DNA of 64,000 bases from Pseudomonas sp. JAI120 (GCF_014207255.1 NZ_JACHCZ010000009.1:116066-180065); one strand, 5' to 3'; positions 1 through 8,569 are shown, counted from the first letter of the stretch. Notes: a model not told the origin generated them from the sequence alone. Program-made: numbers and translations.

Positions 1-631
1 TTACGGCAAGCTCAATCAGCAGCCGATGCAGTTGGGGCTGGAAGCGCGCTTGCCGGATCCGGGCTATCACATGGATGTGGCCAAGGCGAAAAAGCTGCTC
101 GCCGAGGCGGGTTACCCCGACGGTTTCAACACTACTATTCGCACGCTGTCGGAGCCACCGTTCATCGACATCGCCGCGCGCCTGCAAGCGACCCTGGCCG
201 AAGGTGGGATCAAGGCCAGTATCGTCACCGGCACCGGCAACCAGGTCTACGGCGCCATGCGTGCGCGCAATTTCGAGATCATCGTGGCCCGTGGCGCCGA
301 GCGCTATCCGCATCCGTATTTCAGCCTGCGCACCTTCGCCTACAACCCCAACAACAGCGATGACGCTGGTTTGCCGAACTTCCAGGGCTGGCGCGCTTCA
401 TTCTTCAATCCGCAGCTCAACAGCCTGATCGACCAGGCGGGTGTAACGCGCGATTCGGCACAGCGGGTCAGCCTGTATCACCAGGCGCAGACGCTCTATG
501 ACCAGCAGGTGGGGCCGATCCTGATGATCTCGCAGATGACCGATACCGTGGTCAGCGCTGCCGACGTCAAGGGTTTCAGCGGTGACGATGCCGAGGCCAC
601 CCGTTACCTGGGTGTCTACAAGCAGCGTTGA
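1..631 (+). CDS. ABC transporter substrate-binding protein, family 5 (5' end outside window)
   Basis: Only the last 209 or so codons lie in the window; the reading frame is open from base 2 to the TGA at 629-631. The stretch KAKKLLAEAGYPDGF and the following two-lobe layout are typical of the C-terminal half of periplasmic solute-binding proteins of the dipeptide/oligopeptide/nickel family (SBP_bac_5). The gene is followed by one permease and two ATPase genes in the same direction, so it should be the binding protein of that transporter; a second permease (DppB type) would be expected upstream, outside the window. The substrate cannot be read from this fragment. The family binds peptides but also oligosaccharides and opines, and the nearby kdgD suggests a sugar-acid or pectin-derived ligand, which is inference only. 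Confidence 0.85.
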   Translation, partial: YGKLNQQPMQLGLEARLPDPGYHMDVAKAKKLLAEAGYPDGFNTTIRTLSEPPFIDIAARLQATLAEGGIKASIVTGTGNQVYGAMRARNFEIIVARGAERYPHPYFSLRTFAYNPNNSDDAGLPNFQGWRASFFNPQLNSLIDQAGVTRDSAQRVSLYHQAQTLYDQQVGPILMISQMTDTVVSAADVKGFSGDDAEATRYLGVYKQR

Positions 632-673
632 GTGGGGCTGCGGCCCTTCAGAATTCACACAGAGAAGATGCTT

Positions 674-1591
674 ATGAATGCCAATCTGTCTTCCATCGAT
701 ACGGGGGCGAAGCGGCCGGTGGATCGCTCGCCGGGCTCCAGCTTCGATGCCTTCTGCAAGAGCGGCCTGCGGGTGCTGCGTCACCTGTTGCGTAACCCCA
801 TGACCCTGGCGGGCCTGCTGGTTGCGCTGCTATTGGTGGTGGTCGCGGCCTTTGCGCCGTGGATCGCCACCCATGACCCGGTCGCGCAAAATCTCGCCAC
901 TGCCTTGCAGGCGCCGGGCTCGGCGCACTGGTTCGGCACCGACGAATACGGCCGGGATATTTTCAGTCGGCTGGTCTATGGCTCGCGGATCACGCTGTAC
1001 ATCATTGCCCTGGTAACCGTGATCGTCGGTCCCATCGGGCTGTTTATCGGCACCGTTTCGGGCTACTTCGGCGGGGCGGTCGACACCGTGTTCATGCGCC
1101 TGACCGACATCTTTATTTCCTTCCCCAGCCTGGTCCTGGCGCTGGCCTTTATCGCCGCCCTGGGTCCTGGCCTGGAGCATGCGGTGGTGGCGATTGCCTT
1201 GACTTCATGGCCACCGATTGCGCGGCTCGCGCGGGCCGAAACCCTGTCGCTGCGCAACGCTGACTTTGTCGTCGCCGTGGAACTGCAAGGTGCGTCGCCG
1301 GCGCGGATTATCCTGCGCCATATCGTGCCGATGTGCCTGTCCTCGGTGATCATCCGCCTGACCATGAACATGGCCGGGATCATCCTCACCGCCGCCGCGT
1401 TGGGCTTCCTCGGCCTGGGTGCCCAGGCGCCGCTGCCGGAGTGGGGCGCGATGATCTCCACCGGGCGCCGCTACATGCTCGAGTGCTGGTGGCTGGTGGC
1501 GGTGCCTGGGGCGGCGATCATGTTGGTCAGCCTGGCCTTCAACCTGTTGGGCGATGGCCTGCGGGACATCCTTGATCCGCGCAGCGAATAA
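674..1591 (+). CDS. ABC transporter permease, DppC/OppC type
   Basis: This is an inner-membrane permease of about 305 residues, the normal size for DppC/OppC. An N-terminal cytoplasmic segment leads to a first membrane helix near residues 35-60, then the DppC-typical GTDEYGRDIFSR segment and five further hydrophobic stretches. The EAA loop that docks the ATPases is visible as ELQGASPARIILRHIVP. The ATG at 674 is preferred because AGAGAAG at 661-667 gives a ribosome site at 6 nt spacing. An ATG at 668 lies too close to it, and a GTG directly after the previous stop at 632 has no such site. It lies in one operon with the binding protein upstream and the two ATPases downstream. Confidence 0.9.
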   Translation: MNANLSSIDTGAKRPVDRSPGSSFDAFCKSGLRVLRHLLRNPMTLAGLLVALLLVVVAAFAPWIATHDPVAQNLATALQAPGSAHWFGTDEYGRDIFSRLVYGSRITLYIIALVTVIVGPIGLFIGTVSGYFGGAVDTVFMRLTDIFISFPSLVLALAFIAALGPGLEHAVVAIALTSWPPIARLARAETLSLRNADFVVAVELQGASPARIILRHIVPMCLSSVIIRLTMNMAGIILTAAALGFLGLGAQAPLPEWGAMISTGRRYMLECWWLVAVPGAAIMLVSLAFNLLGDGLRDILDPRSE

Positions 1592-1605
1592 TCGGAGAAC
1601 ACCTT

Positions 1606-2445
1606 ATGTCCGCCATCAAACTGAATGTCGAAGGGCTTAATGTGCGCTTCGTCAGTGGCCAGAAAGAAACCCACGCCGTGCGCGATGTGTCCTTTACCTT
1701 GGGGCGGGAGAAACTGGCGATTGTCGGTGAGTCCGGCTCAGGCAAGTCCACCGTCGGGCGCAGCCTGCTCAAGCTGCATCCGCCCAGCGCCAGAATCACC
1801 GCAAAGGCCATGGCGTTTGGCGAGGTCGATCTGCTCTCGGCCAGTGAAAAGGCGATGCAGAAGATTCGCGGCCAGCGCATCTCGATGATCATGCAAGACC
1901 CCAAGTACTCGCTGAACCCGGTGGTCAAGGTGGGCGACCAGATTGCCGAAGCCTACCTGGCCCACCACAAGGCCAGTCGCAGTGATGCGCGCGAGCGGGT
2001 CATGCAGATGCTCGAGCAGGTGCATATCCGCGATCCGAAGCGGGTCTACAACCTGTACCCCCACGAGGTGTCCGGCGGTATGGGCCAGCGCATCATGATC
2101 GCGATGATGGTGATCACGCGTCCGGAAGTGATCATTGCCGATGAGCCCACGTCGGCGCTGGATGTCTCGGTGCGCCAGCAAGTGCTCAGCGTGCTGGAAG
2201 AGTTGGTGGACCAGCAGCAGATGGGGCTGATTTTTGTCAGTCACGACCTCAACCTGGTGCGTAACTACTGTGACCGCGTGTTGGTGATGTACGCCGGGCG
2301 CGTCGTCGAATCCCTGGCTGCCTGCGACCTGCAATACGCCGAGCATCCCTACACCCGCGGCCTGCTGGCCGCGCTGCCGAGCATGGATAACCGTCGCGTG
2401 CACCTGCCGGTGCTCAAGCGCGATCCACTTTGGCTGACTCAATAA
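1606..2445 (+). CDS. ABC transporter ATP-binding protein, DppD/OppD type
   Basis: This is the first of two ATPases that energise the peptide-type transporter. The Walker A motif is GESGSGKST, the signature is VSGGMGQR (a variant of LSGGQ), Walker B runs into IIADEPTSALDV and the switch histidine is in VSHDLN. At 279 residues it is shorter than typical DppD proteins of about 325 residues: the C-terminal oligopeptide-type region ends soon after HPYTRGLLAALPS, with little of the usual cysteine-bearing tail. The ATG at 1606 follows GGAGA at 1593-1597. The gene starts 14 nt after the permease stop and is followed closely by the second ATPase. Confidence 0.9.
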   Translation: MSAIKLNVEGLNVRFVSGQKETHAVRDVSFTLGREKLAIVGESGSGKSTVGRSLLKLHPPSARITAKAMAFGEVDLLSASEKAMQKIRGQRISMIMQDPKYSLNPVVKVGDQIAEAYLAHHKASRSDARERVMQMLEQVHIRDPKRVYNLYPHEVSGGMGQRIMIAMMVITRPEVIIADEPTSALDVSVRQQVLSVLEELVDQQQMGLIFVSHDLNLVRNYCDRVLVMYAGRVVESLAACDLQYAEHPYTRGLLAALPSMDNRRVHLPVLKRDPLWLTQ

Positions 2446-2456
2446 GGAACCTGACC

Positions 2457-3233
2457 ATGCCCATGATCCAAGCGCACGCCTTGAACCTGAGTTTCGGCAC
2501 AGGCGCTGCCATCAACCAGGTGCTGCACGATGTGAGCCTGAGTGTCGCCGACGGCGAATCGTTCGGCCTGGTGGGGGAGTCCGGTTCGGGCAAGACCACC
2601 GTACTGCGCTGCCTGGCCGGGCAATACCGGCATTGGAACGGGGAGCTGAGTATCGCCGGCGCGCCGTTGCAGCACAAGATTCCCAAGGAGCATTTTCGCA
2701 AAGTGCAGATGGTCTTCCAGGACCCCTACGGCTCCCTGCACCCCAGGCACACCATCGATACCGCCCTGCGTGAGCCGCTGATTATCCACGGGGTAGGAGA
2801 CAAGGACGACAGGATCAACGAGATCCTGCTCAAGGTCGGCCTCAACGATAGCTTCCGCTTCCGCTATCCGCATCAGTTGTCCGGTGGGCAGCGCCAGCGC
2901 GTGGCCATTGCGCGCGCATTGATCCTTGAGCCCCGCGTGCTGTTGCTGGATGAGCCGACCTCGGCCCTGGATGTGTCGGTCCAGGCCGAGATCCTCAACT
3001 TGCTGGCGGACCTGCGTCAGCGCGAGAAACTCACCTATCTGCTGGTCACCCATGATCTGGGGGTGGTCACTCACTTGTGCGACCGGGTGGCGGTGATGCA
3101 GCACGGCAGGATCGTCGAATTGCTCGACTGCCAGGCCTTGAGTCAGGACCAGGCCGTGCACGACTACACGCGCATGCTGGTGCAGGCCAGCCGTGACTTC
3201 AGTCAGGAGTCTGTAGGGCGTAAGGTCGGATGA
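2457..3233 (+). CDS. ABC transporter ATP-binding protein, DppF/OppF type
   Basis: This is the second ATPase of the transporter, about 258 residues. Walker A is GESGSGKTT, the signature LSGGQRQR and Walker B LLLDEPTSALDV, all intact, with the switch histidine in VTHDLG. The ATG at 2457 lies 8 nt after AAGGAA and 11 nt after the previous stop; an in-frame TTG at 2430 lies inside the preceding gene and is less likely. It closes the transporter operon. A gap of about 200 bases with its own likely promoter then separates it from kdgD, so coupling with aldarate catabolism is by position rather than by clear co-transcription. Confidence 0.9.
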   Translation: MPMIQAHALNLSFGTGAAINQVLHDVSLSVADGESFGLVGESGSGKTTVLRCLAGQYRHWNGELSIAGAPLQHKIPKEHFRKVQMVFQDPYGSLHPRHTIDTALREPLIIHGVGDKDDRINEILLKVGLNDSFRFRYPHQLSGGQRQRVAIARALILEPRVLLLDEPTSALDVSVQAEILNLLADLRQREKLTYLLVTHDLGVVTHLCDRVAVMQHGRIVELLDCQALSQDQAVHDYTRMLVQASRDFSQESVGRKVG

Positions 3234-3374
3234 TCTCTATAGTCATCGTATGACCATGGCTTATTGGTGATGCGTGACTTCATGTTTTGTTCACGCAAGC
3301 TTATGGTTTTATTGATTAAATAATAATGGCGCAAACAAAAGCGCTTAGAGACTAGCTAACGCTCTTCTACAGTT

Positions 3375-3388
3375 GTACGATGACGTAC
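3375..3388 (+). promoter_or_regulatory. Possible operator upstream of kdgD
   Basis: The 199-base gap between the ABC operon and kdgD is AT-rich compared with its flanks. It holds a short symmetrical element, GTAC-GATGAC-GTAC, about 45 bases before the start codon, and further upstream an AT-rich segment (ATTGATTAAATAAT) that could be part of a promoter. The element is short and no regulator gene lies beside it, so this is only a place to look. Confidence 0.2.
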
Positions 3389-3432
3389 CTCTTTAGGTAT
3401 CCCCTTTATTTTTCGATTTGAGGTTTGCGAAC

Positions 3433-4344
3433 ATGACGCCACAAGAACTAAAAACAGTCCTGTCTTCCGGCTTGCTCTCTTTCCCGGTTACCGACTTTGA
3501 CGCGGCCGGTGACTTCCGTGCCGACACCTATGCCCGCCGCCTGGAGTGGCTGGCACCCTACGGCGCCAGCGCGTTGTTCGCGGCGGGGGGCACCGGGGAA
3601 TTCTTCTCCCTGGAAGCCAAGGAGTACACGCAGATCATCAAGACTGCCGTGGACACCTGCAAAGGCCAGGTGCCCATCCTCGCCGGGGCAGGGGGCCCTA
3701 CACGCCAGGCCATCGCCTACGCCCAGGAGGCCGAGCGCCTCGGTGCCGCCGGTATTCTGCTGATGCCTCACTACCTCACCGAAGCCAGCCAGAAAGGCCT
3801 GGTGGCCCATGTTGAGCAGGTGTGCAACTCGGTGGATTTCGGCGTGGTGGTGTACAACCGCAACCTGTGCCGTCTCAACGCCGACAGCCTGGAACAGTTG
3901 GCCGAGCGCTGCCCGAACCTGATCGGTTTCAAGGACGGCATCGGTGAAGTCGAATCCATGGTGTCGATCCGTCGCCGCCTCGGCGACCGCCTGACCTACC
4001 TCGGCGGGCTGCCGACCGCCGAAGTCTATGCCGCGGCCTACAAGGCCCTGGGCGTGCCGGTGTATTCCTCGGCGGTGTTCAACTTCATCCCGAAAACCGC
4101 GATGGATTTCTACCGCGCGGTGGCCGCCGACGACCACGCCACCGTGGGCCGCTTGATCGATGATTTCTTCCTGCCGTACCTGGCGATCCGCAACCGCTGC
4201 GAAGGTTATGGCGTGAGTATCGTCAAGGCCGGTGCACGCCTGGTAGGCCACGACGCCGGCCCCGTGCGTGCGCCGTTGACCGACTTGTTGCCGGAAGAAG
4301 TGGAGCAATTGGACGTGCTGATCAAGGCGCTGGGCGCCCAGTAA
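3433..4344 (+). CDS. kdgD: 5-dehydro-4-deoxyglucarate dehydratase KdgD
   Basis: This enzyme of the DapA/NAL aldolase superfamily converts 5-dehydro-4-deoxy-D-glucarate to 2,5-dioxopentanoate with loss of water and CO2, a step on the way from glucarate and galactarate to 2-oxoglutarate. The family core is visible: GGTGEFFSL at residues 52-60, the catalytic tyrosine in VVVYNRN (Y141) and the Schiff-base lysine in GFKDGIG (K167). The 303-residue length fits KdgD. The ATG at 3433 has GAGG at 3420-3423 and gives the family length, whereas an upstream in-frame codon at 3418 would add five residues. The matching dehydratase GudD and its transporter lie about 18 kb away, and a polygalacturonase follows directly, placing it in pectin and uronate use. 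Confidence 0.93.
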   Translation: MTPQELKTVLSSGLLSFPVTDFDAAGDFRADTYARRLEWLAPYGASALFAAGGTGEFFSLEAKEYTQIIKTAVDTCKGQVPILAGAGGPTRQAIAYAQEAERLGAAGILLMPHYLTEASQKGLVAHVEQVCNSVDFGVVVYNRNLCRLNADSLEQLAERCPNLIGFKDGIGEVESMVSIRRRLGDRLTYLGGLPTAEVYAAAYKALGVPVYSSAVFNFIPKTAMDFYRAVAADDHATVGRLIDDFFLPYLAIRNRCEGYGVSIVKAGARLVGHDAGPVRAPLTDLLPEEVEQLDVLIKALGAQ

Positions 4345-4351
4345 GCCCCTT

Positions 4352-4377
4352 GTAGGAGCGAGCTTGCCCGCTCCTAC
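4352..4377. repeat. REP-type palindrome
   Basis: A perfect 9-bp inverted repeat, GTAGGAGCG...CGCTCCTAC with an 8-nt loop, lies 8 bases after the kdgD stop. It is the GTAGGAGC class of intergenic palindrome common in fluorescent Pseudomonas and may also protect or end the kdgD transcript. Confidence 0.8.
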
Positions 4378-4445
4378 AACCGCCTTATCAACTACCTCGA
4401 AGAATCCGGGCGGCAGATGTAGCGCCCCTCGGTGTGAATACCGGC

Positions 4446-4453
4446 AAAAACAA
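4446..4453 (+). promoter_or_regulatory. Candidate Hfq/Crc CA-motif before the polygalacturonase start
   Basis: AAAAACAA fits the AANAANAA pattern and runs directly into the GGAG ribosome site, 10 bases before the ATG at 4464. In Pseudomonas such motifs are bound by Hfq with Crc and block translation of catabolic mRNAs when preferred carbon sources are present. A match this short is only suggestive. Confidence 0.4.
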
Positions 4454-4463
4454 GGAGAACAAC

Positions 4464-6263
4464 ATGCCGTATCAACCCTCGAAAAAAAGACCGGTGCGTT
4501 GCGCGCTGGTCCTGGTGGTCCTCGGTTGCAGCCCGCTGTCATGGGCGCTGCAAGCCCCGTCAAAACTGCAAGTACCGACGCTGGCCTTTGATGACCGGCA
4601 AATCATCCTGGTGTGGGAAAAGCCTGCCGATCACGCCGACATCAAGGATTACCGGGTCTACGCCAATGGCACGCTGCTGGGCAGCGCCAATGCCAACAAT
4701 GACCAGGTGTCACCGGCCAAACCCTACATCGACCGGTTTTATAGGCAAGACACCGCCAACTTCCACCATCGCATCGGCATTCACAGCTTCACCGCCCAGG
4801 GCCTGAAGCCCGACACCGCGTACCGCTTCACCGTGCGCTCCGTGGATGGCAACGGCAAAGAGTCCGCCGACAGCGCCCCGGTGCTGCAGCGCACCACCCA
4901 GGTTGCGGCGGTATTTGACGTGAAAAAATACGGCGCCAAAGGCGATGGCAGCCATCTCGATACCCAGGCTATACAGAACGCCATCGATGCCTGCAGCGTC
5001 GGTTGCAAAGTCTTGCTGCCTCAAGGCACCTACAAAACCGGCGCGCTCTACCTCAAGAGCAACATGACCCTGGAGATCGCCGAAGGCGCGACCTTGCTCG
5101 GCTCCGAGCGCGCCGAAGATTACCCGTTGGCCGGCTACATCCAGTACCCGTATTCCACCACCGTGCGCCCGGCCTCGCTGATCAACGCGTTGCCTCGCGA
5201 TCCACGCCAGCATCAGTCATTCGAAAACATCCGCATCGTCGGCAAGGGCACCCTCGACGGCAATGGCTGGAAGCGCAACGCCGATGTCGTCGACGAACGT
5301 GGCCAGGCACTGCCGTTCTACCTGCCCAGCGACAATACCCGCTATGCCCAGGACGGCATCCTCGCCAAGGCGCAGGTGGAACAGGCCGTGGCGCGCGGCA
5401 TGAACGTCAAGGATGCCTACGGGCAGATGCGCTCCTCGCTGATCACCCTGCGCAATGTGAAGAACGTGTTCTACGGCGGCTTCACCGTGGTGAACCCGGC
5501 GTTCCACGGCATCATGAACCTGGAGACCGAGAACGTGGTGCTGGCCAACACCACCCACAAGACCTACGACGCCAACAACGGCGACGGCATCGAGTTCGCC
5601 AACAGCAAGGGGGCGATGGTGTTCAACAACTTCTTCGACACCGGTGATGACTGCGTGAACTTCGCTGCCGGCACCGGTGCCGATGCCGTGCATCAGCCGC
5701 CGCAGGAAGATGCGTGGATCTTCAACAACTACTTCCGCAAGGGCCATGGCATGGTGGTCGCCGGCAGCCATACCGGCGCCTGGATCCAGAACATCCTGGC
5801 CGAAGACAACGTGTCGGACGGCACCGATGCCGGGCTGCGCATGAAGAGCACCAACTTCATGGGCGGCGGCGCGCGCAACGTGACATTCCGCGACTCGGCG
5901 ATCCGCAACACCGTCAAGCAGGCGTTCATTTTTACCCTTGACTACAACGACCCGAACGCCAAGCTCGACTATCAGCGCTCAACGATAGCGGGGCAGTTCA
6001 AGGACATTCGGGTGAGCGACGTGAGCGTCGAGAATGCCCAAGGGGCGGCGATCGAGGTCAAGGGTGATGCCTTGCACAACGCCTACCATCAGGGCCTGGT
6101 GTTCGAGCGTGTGCGCTTTCGCGGCGCAGCCAAGGCGCGTATTGATGGACTGAAAGACTCACGCTTCGACCACGTGGTCTTCAGCCAGACCGGCGGTGCC
6201 AATCCATGGCAGGTCAGCGATAGCCAAGGGCTGGTGTTCAAGGATGTGGAGCCGGCGCCGTAA
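4464..6263 (+). CDS. pehX: Exo-poly-alpha-D-galacturonosidase, GH28 with N-terminal Fn3-like domain
   Basis: This is a secreted pectinase of about 599 residues, predicted to release galacturonate units from the end of polygalacturonate. An N-terminal signal sequence ends near SWA; LVVLGC could instead be read as a lipobox. A fibronectin-III-like region (about residues 35-140) precedes the GH28 beta-helix. All GH28 active-site groups are present: D374 in NNGDGIEF, the D395-D396 pair in TGDDCVNF, H428 in KGHGMV and R459/K461 in LRMKS. Length and layout match PehX of soft-rot enterobacteria. The ATG at 4464 sits behind AAGGAG. It follows kdgD in the same direction with a REP palindrome between them. 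Confidence 0.88.
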   Translation: MPYQPSKKRPVRCALVLVVLGCSPLSWALQAPSKLQVPTLAFDDRQIILVWEKPADHADIKDYRVYANGTLLGSANANNDQVSPAKPYIDRFYRQDTANFHHRIGIHSFTAQGLKPDTAYRFTVRSVDGNGKESADSAPVLQRTTQVAAVFDVKKYGAKGDGSHLDTQAIQNAIDACSVGCKVLLPQGTYKTGALYLKSNMTLEIAEGATLLGSERAEDYPLAGYIQYPYSTTVRPASLINALPRDPRQHQSFENIRIVGKGTLDGNGWKRNADVVDERGQALPFYLPSDNTRYAQDGILAKAQVEQAVARGMNVKDAYGQMRSSLITLRNVKNVFYGGFTVVNPAFHGIMNLETENVVLANTTHKTYDANNGDGIEFANSKGAMVFNNFFDTGDDCVNFAAGTGADAVHQPPQEDAWIFNNYFRKGHGMVVAGSHTGAWIQNILAEDNVSDGTDAGLRMKSTNFMGGGARNVTFRDSAIRNTVKQAFIFTLDYNDPNAKLDYQRSTIAGQFKDIRVSDVSVENAQGAAIEVKGDALHNAYHQGLVFERVRFRGAAKARIDGLKDSRFDHVVFSQTGGANPWQVSDSQGLVFKDVEPAP

Positions 6264-6294
6264 GCGTAAACGTTATGACGAATGGACCCTTGTA

Positions 6295-6317
6295 GTGAGC
6301 GGGGCAAGCCCGCTCAC
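6295..6317. repeat. REP-type palindrome
   Basis: An inverted repeat, GTGAGCGGG-GCAAG-CCCGCTCAC, lies 31 bases after the polygalacturonase stop and before the convergent ppk2 end. It is a variant of the palindrome at 4352-4377, with a second partial copy (CCCGCTCACCACTGGGG) about 33 bases further on. Confidence 0.7.
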
Positions 6318-6384
6318 CACCGGTACGGTGTTCGCTCTTAACTGAACGGCCCGCTCACCACTGGGGAATCTATTGCGTCCTGCG

Positions 6385-7302
6385 TTAATAGACCTGCGGC
6401 ACGATGATTTCCACCGGCGTCGGGCTGCGCGAGTAGTCCTCCTGCCTGACCCGTTGCGGCAGCTCGATCACCGGCAGTTCCACTTCCTCATAAGGCATTT
6501 GCCCGAGCAGGTGGTGGATGCAGTTGAGTCGGGCTTTCTTTTTATCATCGGCCTGCACCACCCACCATGGCGCTTCGGCGATGTGGGTGCGCTCGAGCAT
6601 GACTTCCTTGGCCTTGGTATAAGCCTCCCAGCGCCGACGCGACTCCAGGTCCATGGGGCTGAGTTTCCATTGCTTGAGCGGGTCATGAATGCGGCTGAGA
6701 AAGCGCAGGTGCTGTTCCTGGTCGGAAATGGAGAACCAGTACTTGATCAACTGGATGCCGGAGCGGGCGAGCATGCGTTCGAACTCCGGCACGGTGCGGA
6801 AGAACTCTTCGTACTGGTCTTCGTTGCAAAAGCCCATGACTTGTTCGACGCCGGCGCGGTTGTACCAGCTGCGGTCGAACAGCACGATTTCACCGGCGGC
6901 CGGCAGGTGCGAGACATAACGCTGGAAGTACCACTGCGTCTGTTCGCGGTCGTTGGGGGCGGGCAAGGCGGCGACGCGGCAGACCCGCGGGTTGAGGCGC
7001 TGGGTAATGCGCTTGATCACACCGCCTTTGCCGGCGGCATCGCGGCCCTCGAACAGGATCACCACTTTGGCGCCGGTCTTGACCACCCAGCTTTGCAGCT
7101 TCACCAGTTCGCCTTGCAGGCGAAACAGCTCGCTGAAGTAAATCCTGCGCGCGGCCTTTTCCGGGCTTTCCTCGACGTGCTCATCGAACAGCGCATTCAG
7201 GTCGTGCCCGTCTTCGGACAATTCCAGTTCCAGCTCTTCGTCACTGTGATCCAGCAGCTCTCGGTGGATGCGCTGGATCAAGGCGTCGTCTACTGCAGAC
7301 AT
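6385..7302 (-). CDS. ppk2: Polyphosphate kinase 2
   Basis: This PPK2-family enzyme moves phosphate between polyphosphate and nucleoside diphosphates. The P-loop FEGRDAAGKGG, the Walker B-like VLFDRSWYNR and the lid segment with several arginines are all present. About 305 residues make it a single-domain (short) PPK2. The ATG at 7302 has a poor ribosome site (CCTCCC precedes it), and an in-frame ATG at 7365 would add 21 residues of low similarity. The minus-strand Pho-box-like element at 7354-7371 would overlap the longer version, which favours the start at 7302. It is divergent from pstS, consistent with a shared phosphate-starvation response. Confidence 0.88.
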   Translation of the reverse strand: MSAVDDALIQRIHRELLDHSDEELELELSEDGHDLNALFDEHVEESPEKAARRIYFSELFRLQGELVKLQSWVVKTGAKVVILFEGRDAAGKGGVIKRITQRLNPRVCRVAALPAPNDREQTQWYFQRYVSHLPAAGEIVLFDRSWYNRAGVEQVMGFCNEDQYEEFFRTVPEFERMLARSGIQLIKYWFSISDQEQHLRFLSRIHDPLKQWKLSPMDLESRRRWEAYTKAKEVMLERTHIAEAPWWVVQADDKKKARLNCIHHLLGQMPYEEVELPVIELPQRVRQEDYSRSPTPVEIIVPQVY

Positions 7303-7353
7303 GGGAGGCACTCGCGTCGTGGGGGGGAGATGGCAAAGTCTTAGTCGCATTTT

Positions 7354-7371
7354 GTTACCAACCAATTACAT
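7354..7371 (-). promoter_or_regulatory. Candidate Pho box facing ppk2
   Basis: On the minus strand the sequence reads ATGTAAT-TGGT-TGGTAAC, two 7-base half-sites separated by 4 bases, matching the CTGTCAT pattern at 5/7 and 4/7. TAAGAC follows 10 bases later as a possible -10 element. The spacing is as expected where PhoB replaces a -35 box. Confidence 0.4.
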
Positions 7372-7425
7372 CGAAATGCATGGCAGTGGCGGAAAGGCGG
7401 GAAGAAATAGCGGTTTGCCACTCAA

Positions 7426-7443
7426 TTTTCATAAAAGCGTAAC
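7426..7443 (+). promoter_or_regulatory. Candidate Pho box facing pstS
   Basis: TTTTCAT-AAAA-GCGTAAC has the two 7-base half-sites and 4-base spacer of a PhoB site (5/7 and 4/7 matches to CTGTCAT and CTGTCAC) and lies 49 bases before the pstS ATG. A weak -10, CAAAGT, follows 10 bases downstream. pst operons are classical PhoB targets. Confidence 0.5.
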
Positions 7444-7492
7444 AAAGCTGCTGCAAAGTGCCGGGAGCCCGTAATCACAAGGATTTCCCTGA

Positions 7493-8521
7493 ATGAAACG
7501 TCTGATGAAGTCTGCTGCACTCGCCGTTGCGGTTTCTCTAAGTGCCACCTCGGTATTTGCTGCCGAGAACGTCCGTCTGACAGGTTCTGGCGCCAGCTTC
7601 CCGGCGCCGATCTACCTCACCTGGTTCAAGGATTTCAGCAAGAAGACCGAAGGCGTCACGGTTGACTACCAGTCCAAAGGCAGTGGCGCGGGTGTACAGG
7701 ACTTCCTGAACAAAACCGTGGACTTCGCCGCCAGTGACTCGGCCATGAAAGATGAAGACATCGCCAAGGTCGCCGAAGGCGTGCAGTTGCTGCCGATGAC
7801 CGCAGGCGAAATCGTGCTGGCGTTCAACCTGCCAGGCAATCCTAAAGAACTTAAGCTGCCACGCGATGTGTACTCCAACATCTTCCTGGGCAAGGTCACC
7901 AAGTGGAACGATCCGCAGATCGTCGCCGCCAACCCTGGCCTGAAACTGCCGGATATGCCGATCACCGTGGTCGTGCGTGCAGACTCCAGCGGTACCACTG
8001 CCGTGTTCACCAAGCACTTGTCGGCCATCAACCCACAGTTCCAGAAGGACTTGGGTGAAGGCAACACCGTCAACTGGCCAGCCAGCGACAAATTCATCAA
8101 ATCGCCGAAGAACGATGGTGTGACCGCCACCGTACGCCAGACCCCAGGCGCGATTGGCTACATCGAATACGGCTTCGCCAAGCTGGCCAAGGTTGACTTT
8201 GCCCAGCTGCAAAACAAGGCTGGCAAGTACGTGGTACCTAACGCCGAAAGCGGTGCCGAAGCACTGGCGGCGGTGAAGATGCCGGAAAGCCTGGTGGCCT
8301 GGCTGCCGGATCCGGACGGTGCCAAGTCCTACCCGATCACCTCCTACACCTGGATGATCTTCCGCAAGGACAACGGCAACCCGGCCAAGGCCAAGGCCAT
8401 GCGTGAAATGGTCGAGTACAGCCTGACCGAAGGTCAGAAAATCGCCGACTCGATGGGCTATATCCCGCTGCCGCCATCGGTGGTCGATCAGGTTCGCAAA
8501 GCGTCTGCCAACATCAAGTAA
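7493..8521 (+). CDS. pstS: Phosphate ABC transporter substrate-binding protein PstS
   Basis: This periplasmic phosphate-binding protein of 342 residues has a classical signal peptide (about residues 1-23, cleaved after SVFA). The phosphate-binding loop GSGASFPAP is present near the new N-terminus, and further ligand-contact motifs appear as GSGAG and DSSGTT. The ATG at 7493 follows AAGGA at normal spacing. It is the first gene of pstS-pstC-pstA-pstB, separated from pstC by 76 bases that contain a strong hairpin, so more PstS than membrane subunits may be made. A Pho-box-like element precedes it. Confidence 0.95.
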   Translation: MKRLMKSAALAVAVSLSATSVFAAENVRLTGSGASFPAPIYLTWFKDFSKKTEGVTVDYQSKGSGAGVQDFLNKTVDFAASDSAMKDEDIAKVAEGVQLLPMTAGEIVLAFNLPGNPKELKLPRDVYSNIFLGKVTKWNDPQIVAANPGLKLPDMPITVVVRADSSGTTAVFTKHLSAINPQFQKDLGEGNTVNWPASDKFIKSPKNDGVTATVRQTPGAIGYIEYGFAKLAKVDFAQLQNKAGKYVVPNAESGAEALAAVKMPESLVAWLPDPDGAKSYPITSYTWMIFRKDNGNPAKAKAMREMVEYSLTEGQKIADSMGYIPLPPSVVDQVRKASANIK

Positions 8522-8533
8522 CGCTCGTGAGGC

Positions 8534-8569
8534 CTCTCTCGGCGGGTGCTGTCAGCCTTGCCGGGAGAG
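8534..8569 (+). other. Hairpin between pstS and pstC
   Basis: CTCTCTCGGC (8534-8543) can pair with GCCGGGAGAG (8560-8569), with one G-T wobble. There is no T-run (a run of C follows), so it is better read as an mRNA-stabilising or attenuating stem-loop downstream of pstS than as a full terminator. Confidence 0.6.

Noticed and set aside
6373..7344. 323-codon plus-strand frame
   Set aside because: It is antisense to ppk2, whose Walker motif and full-length match are clear.
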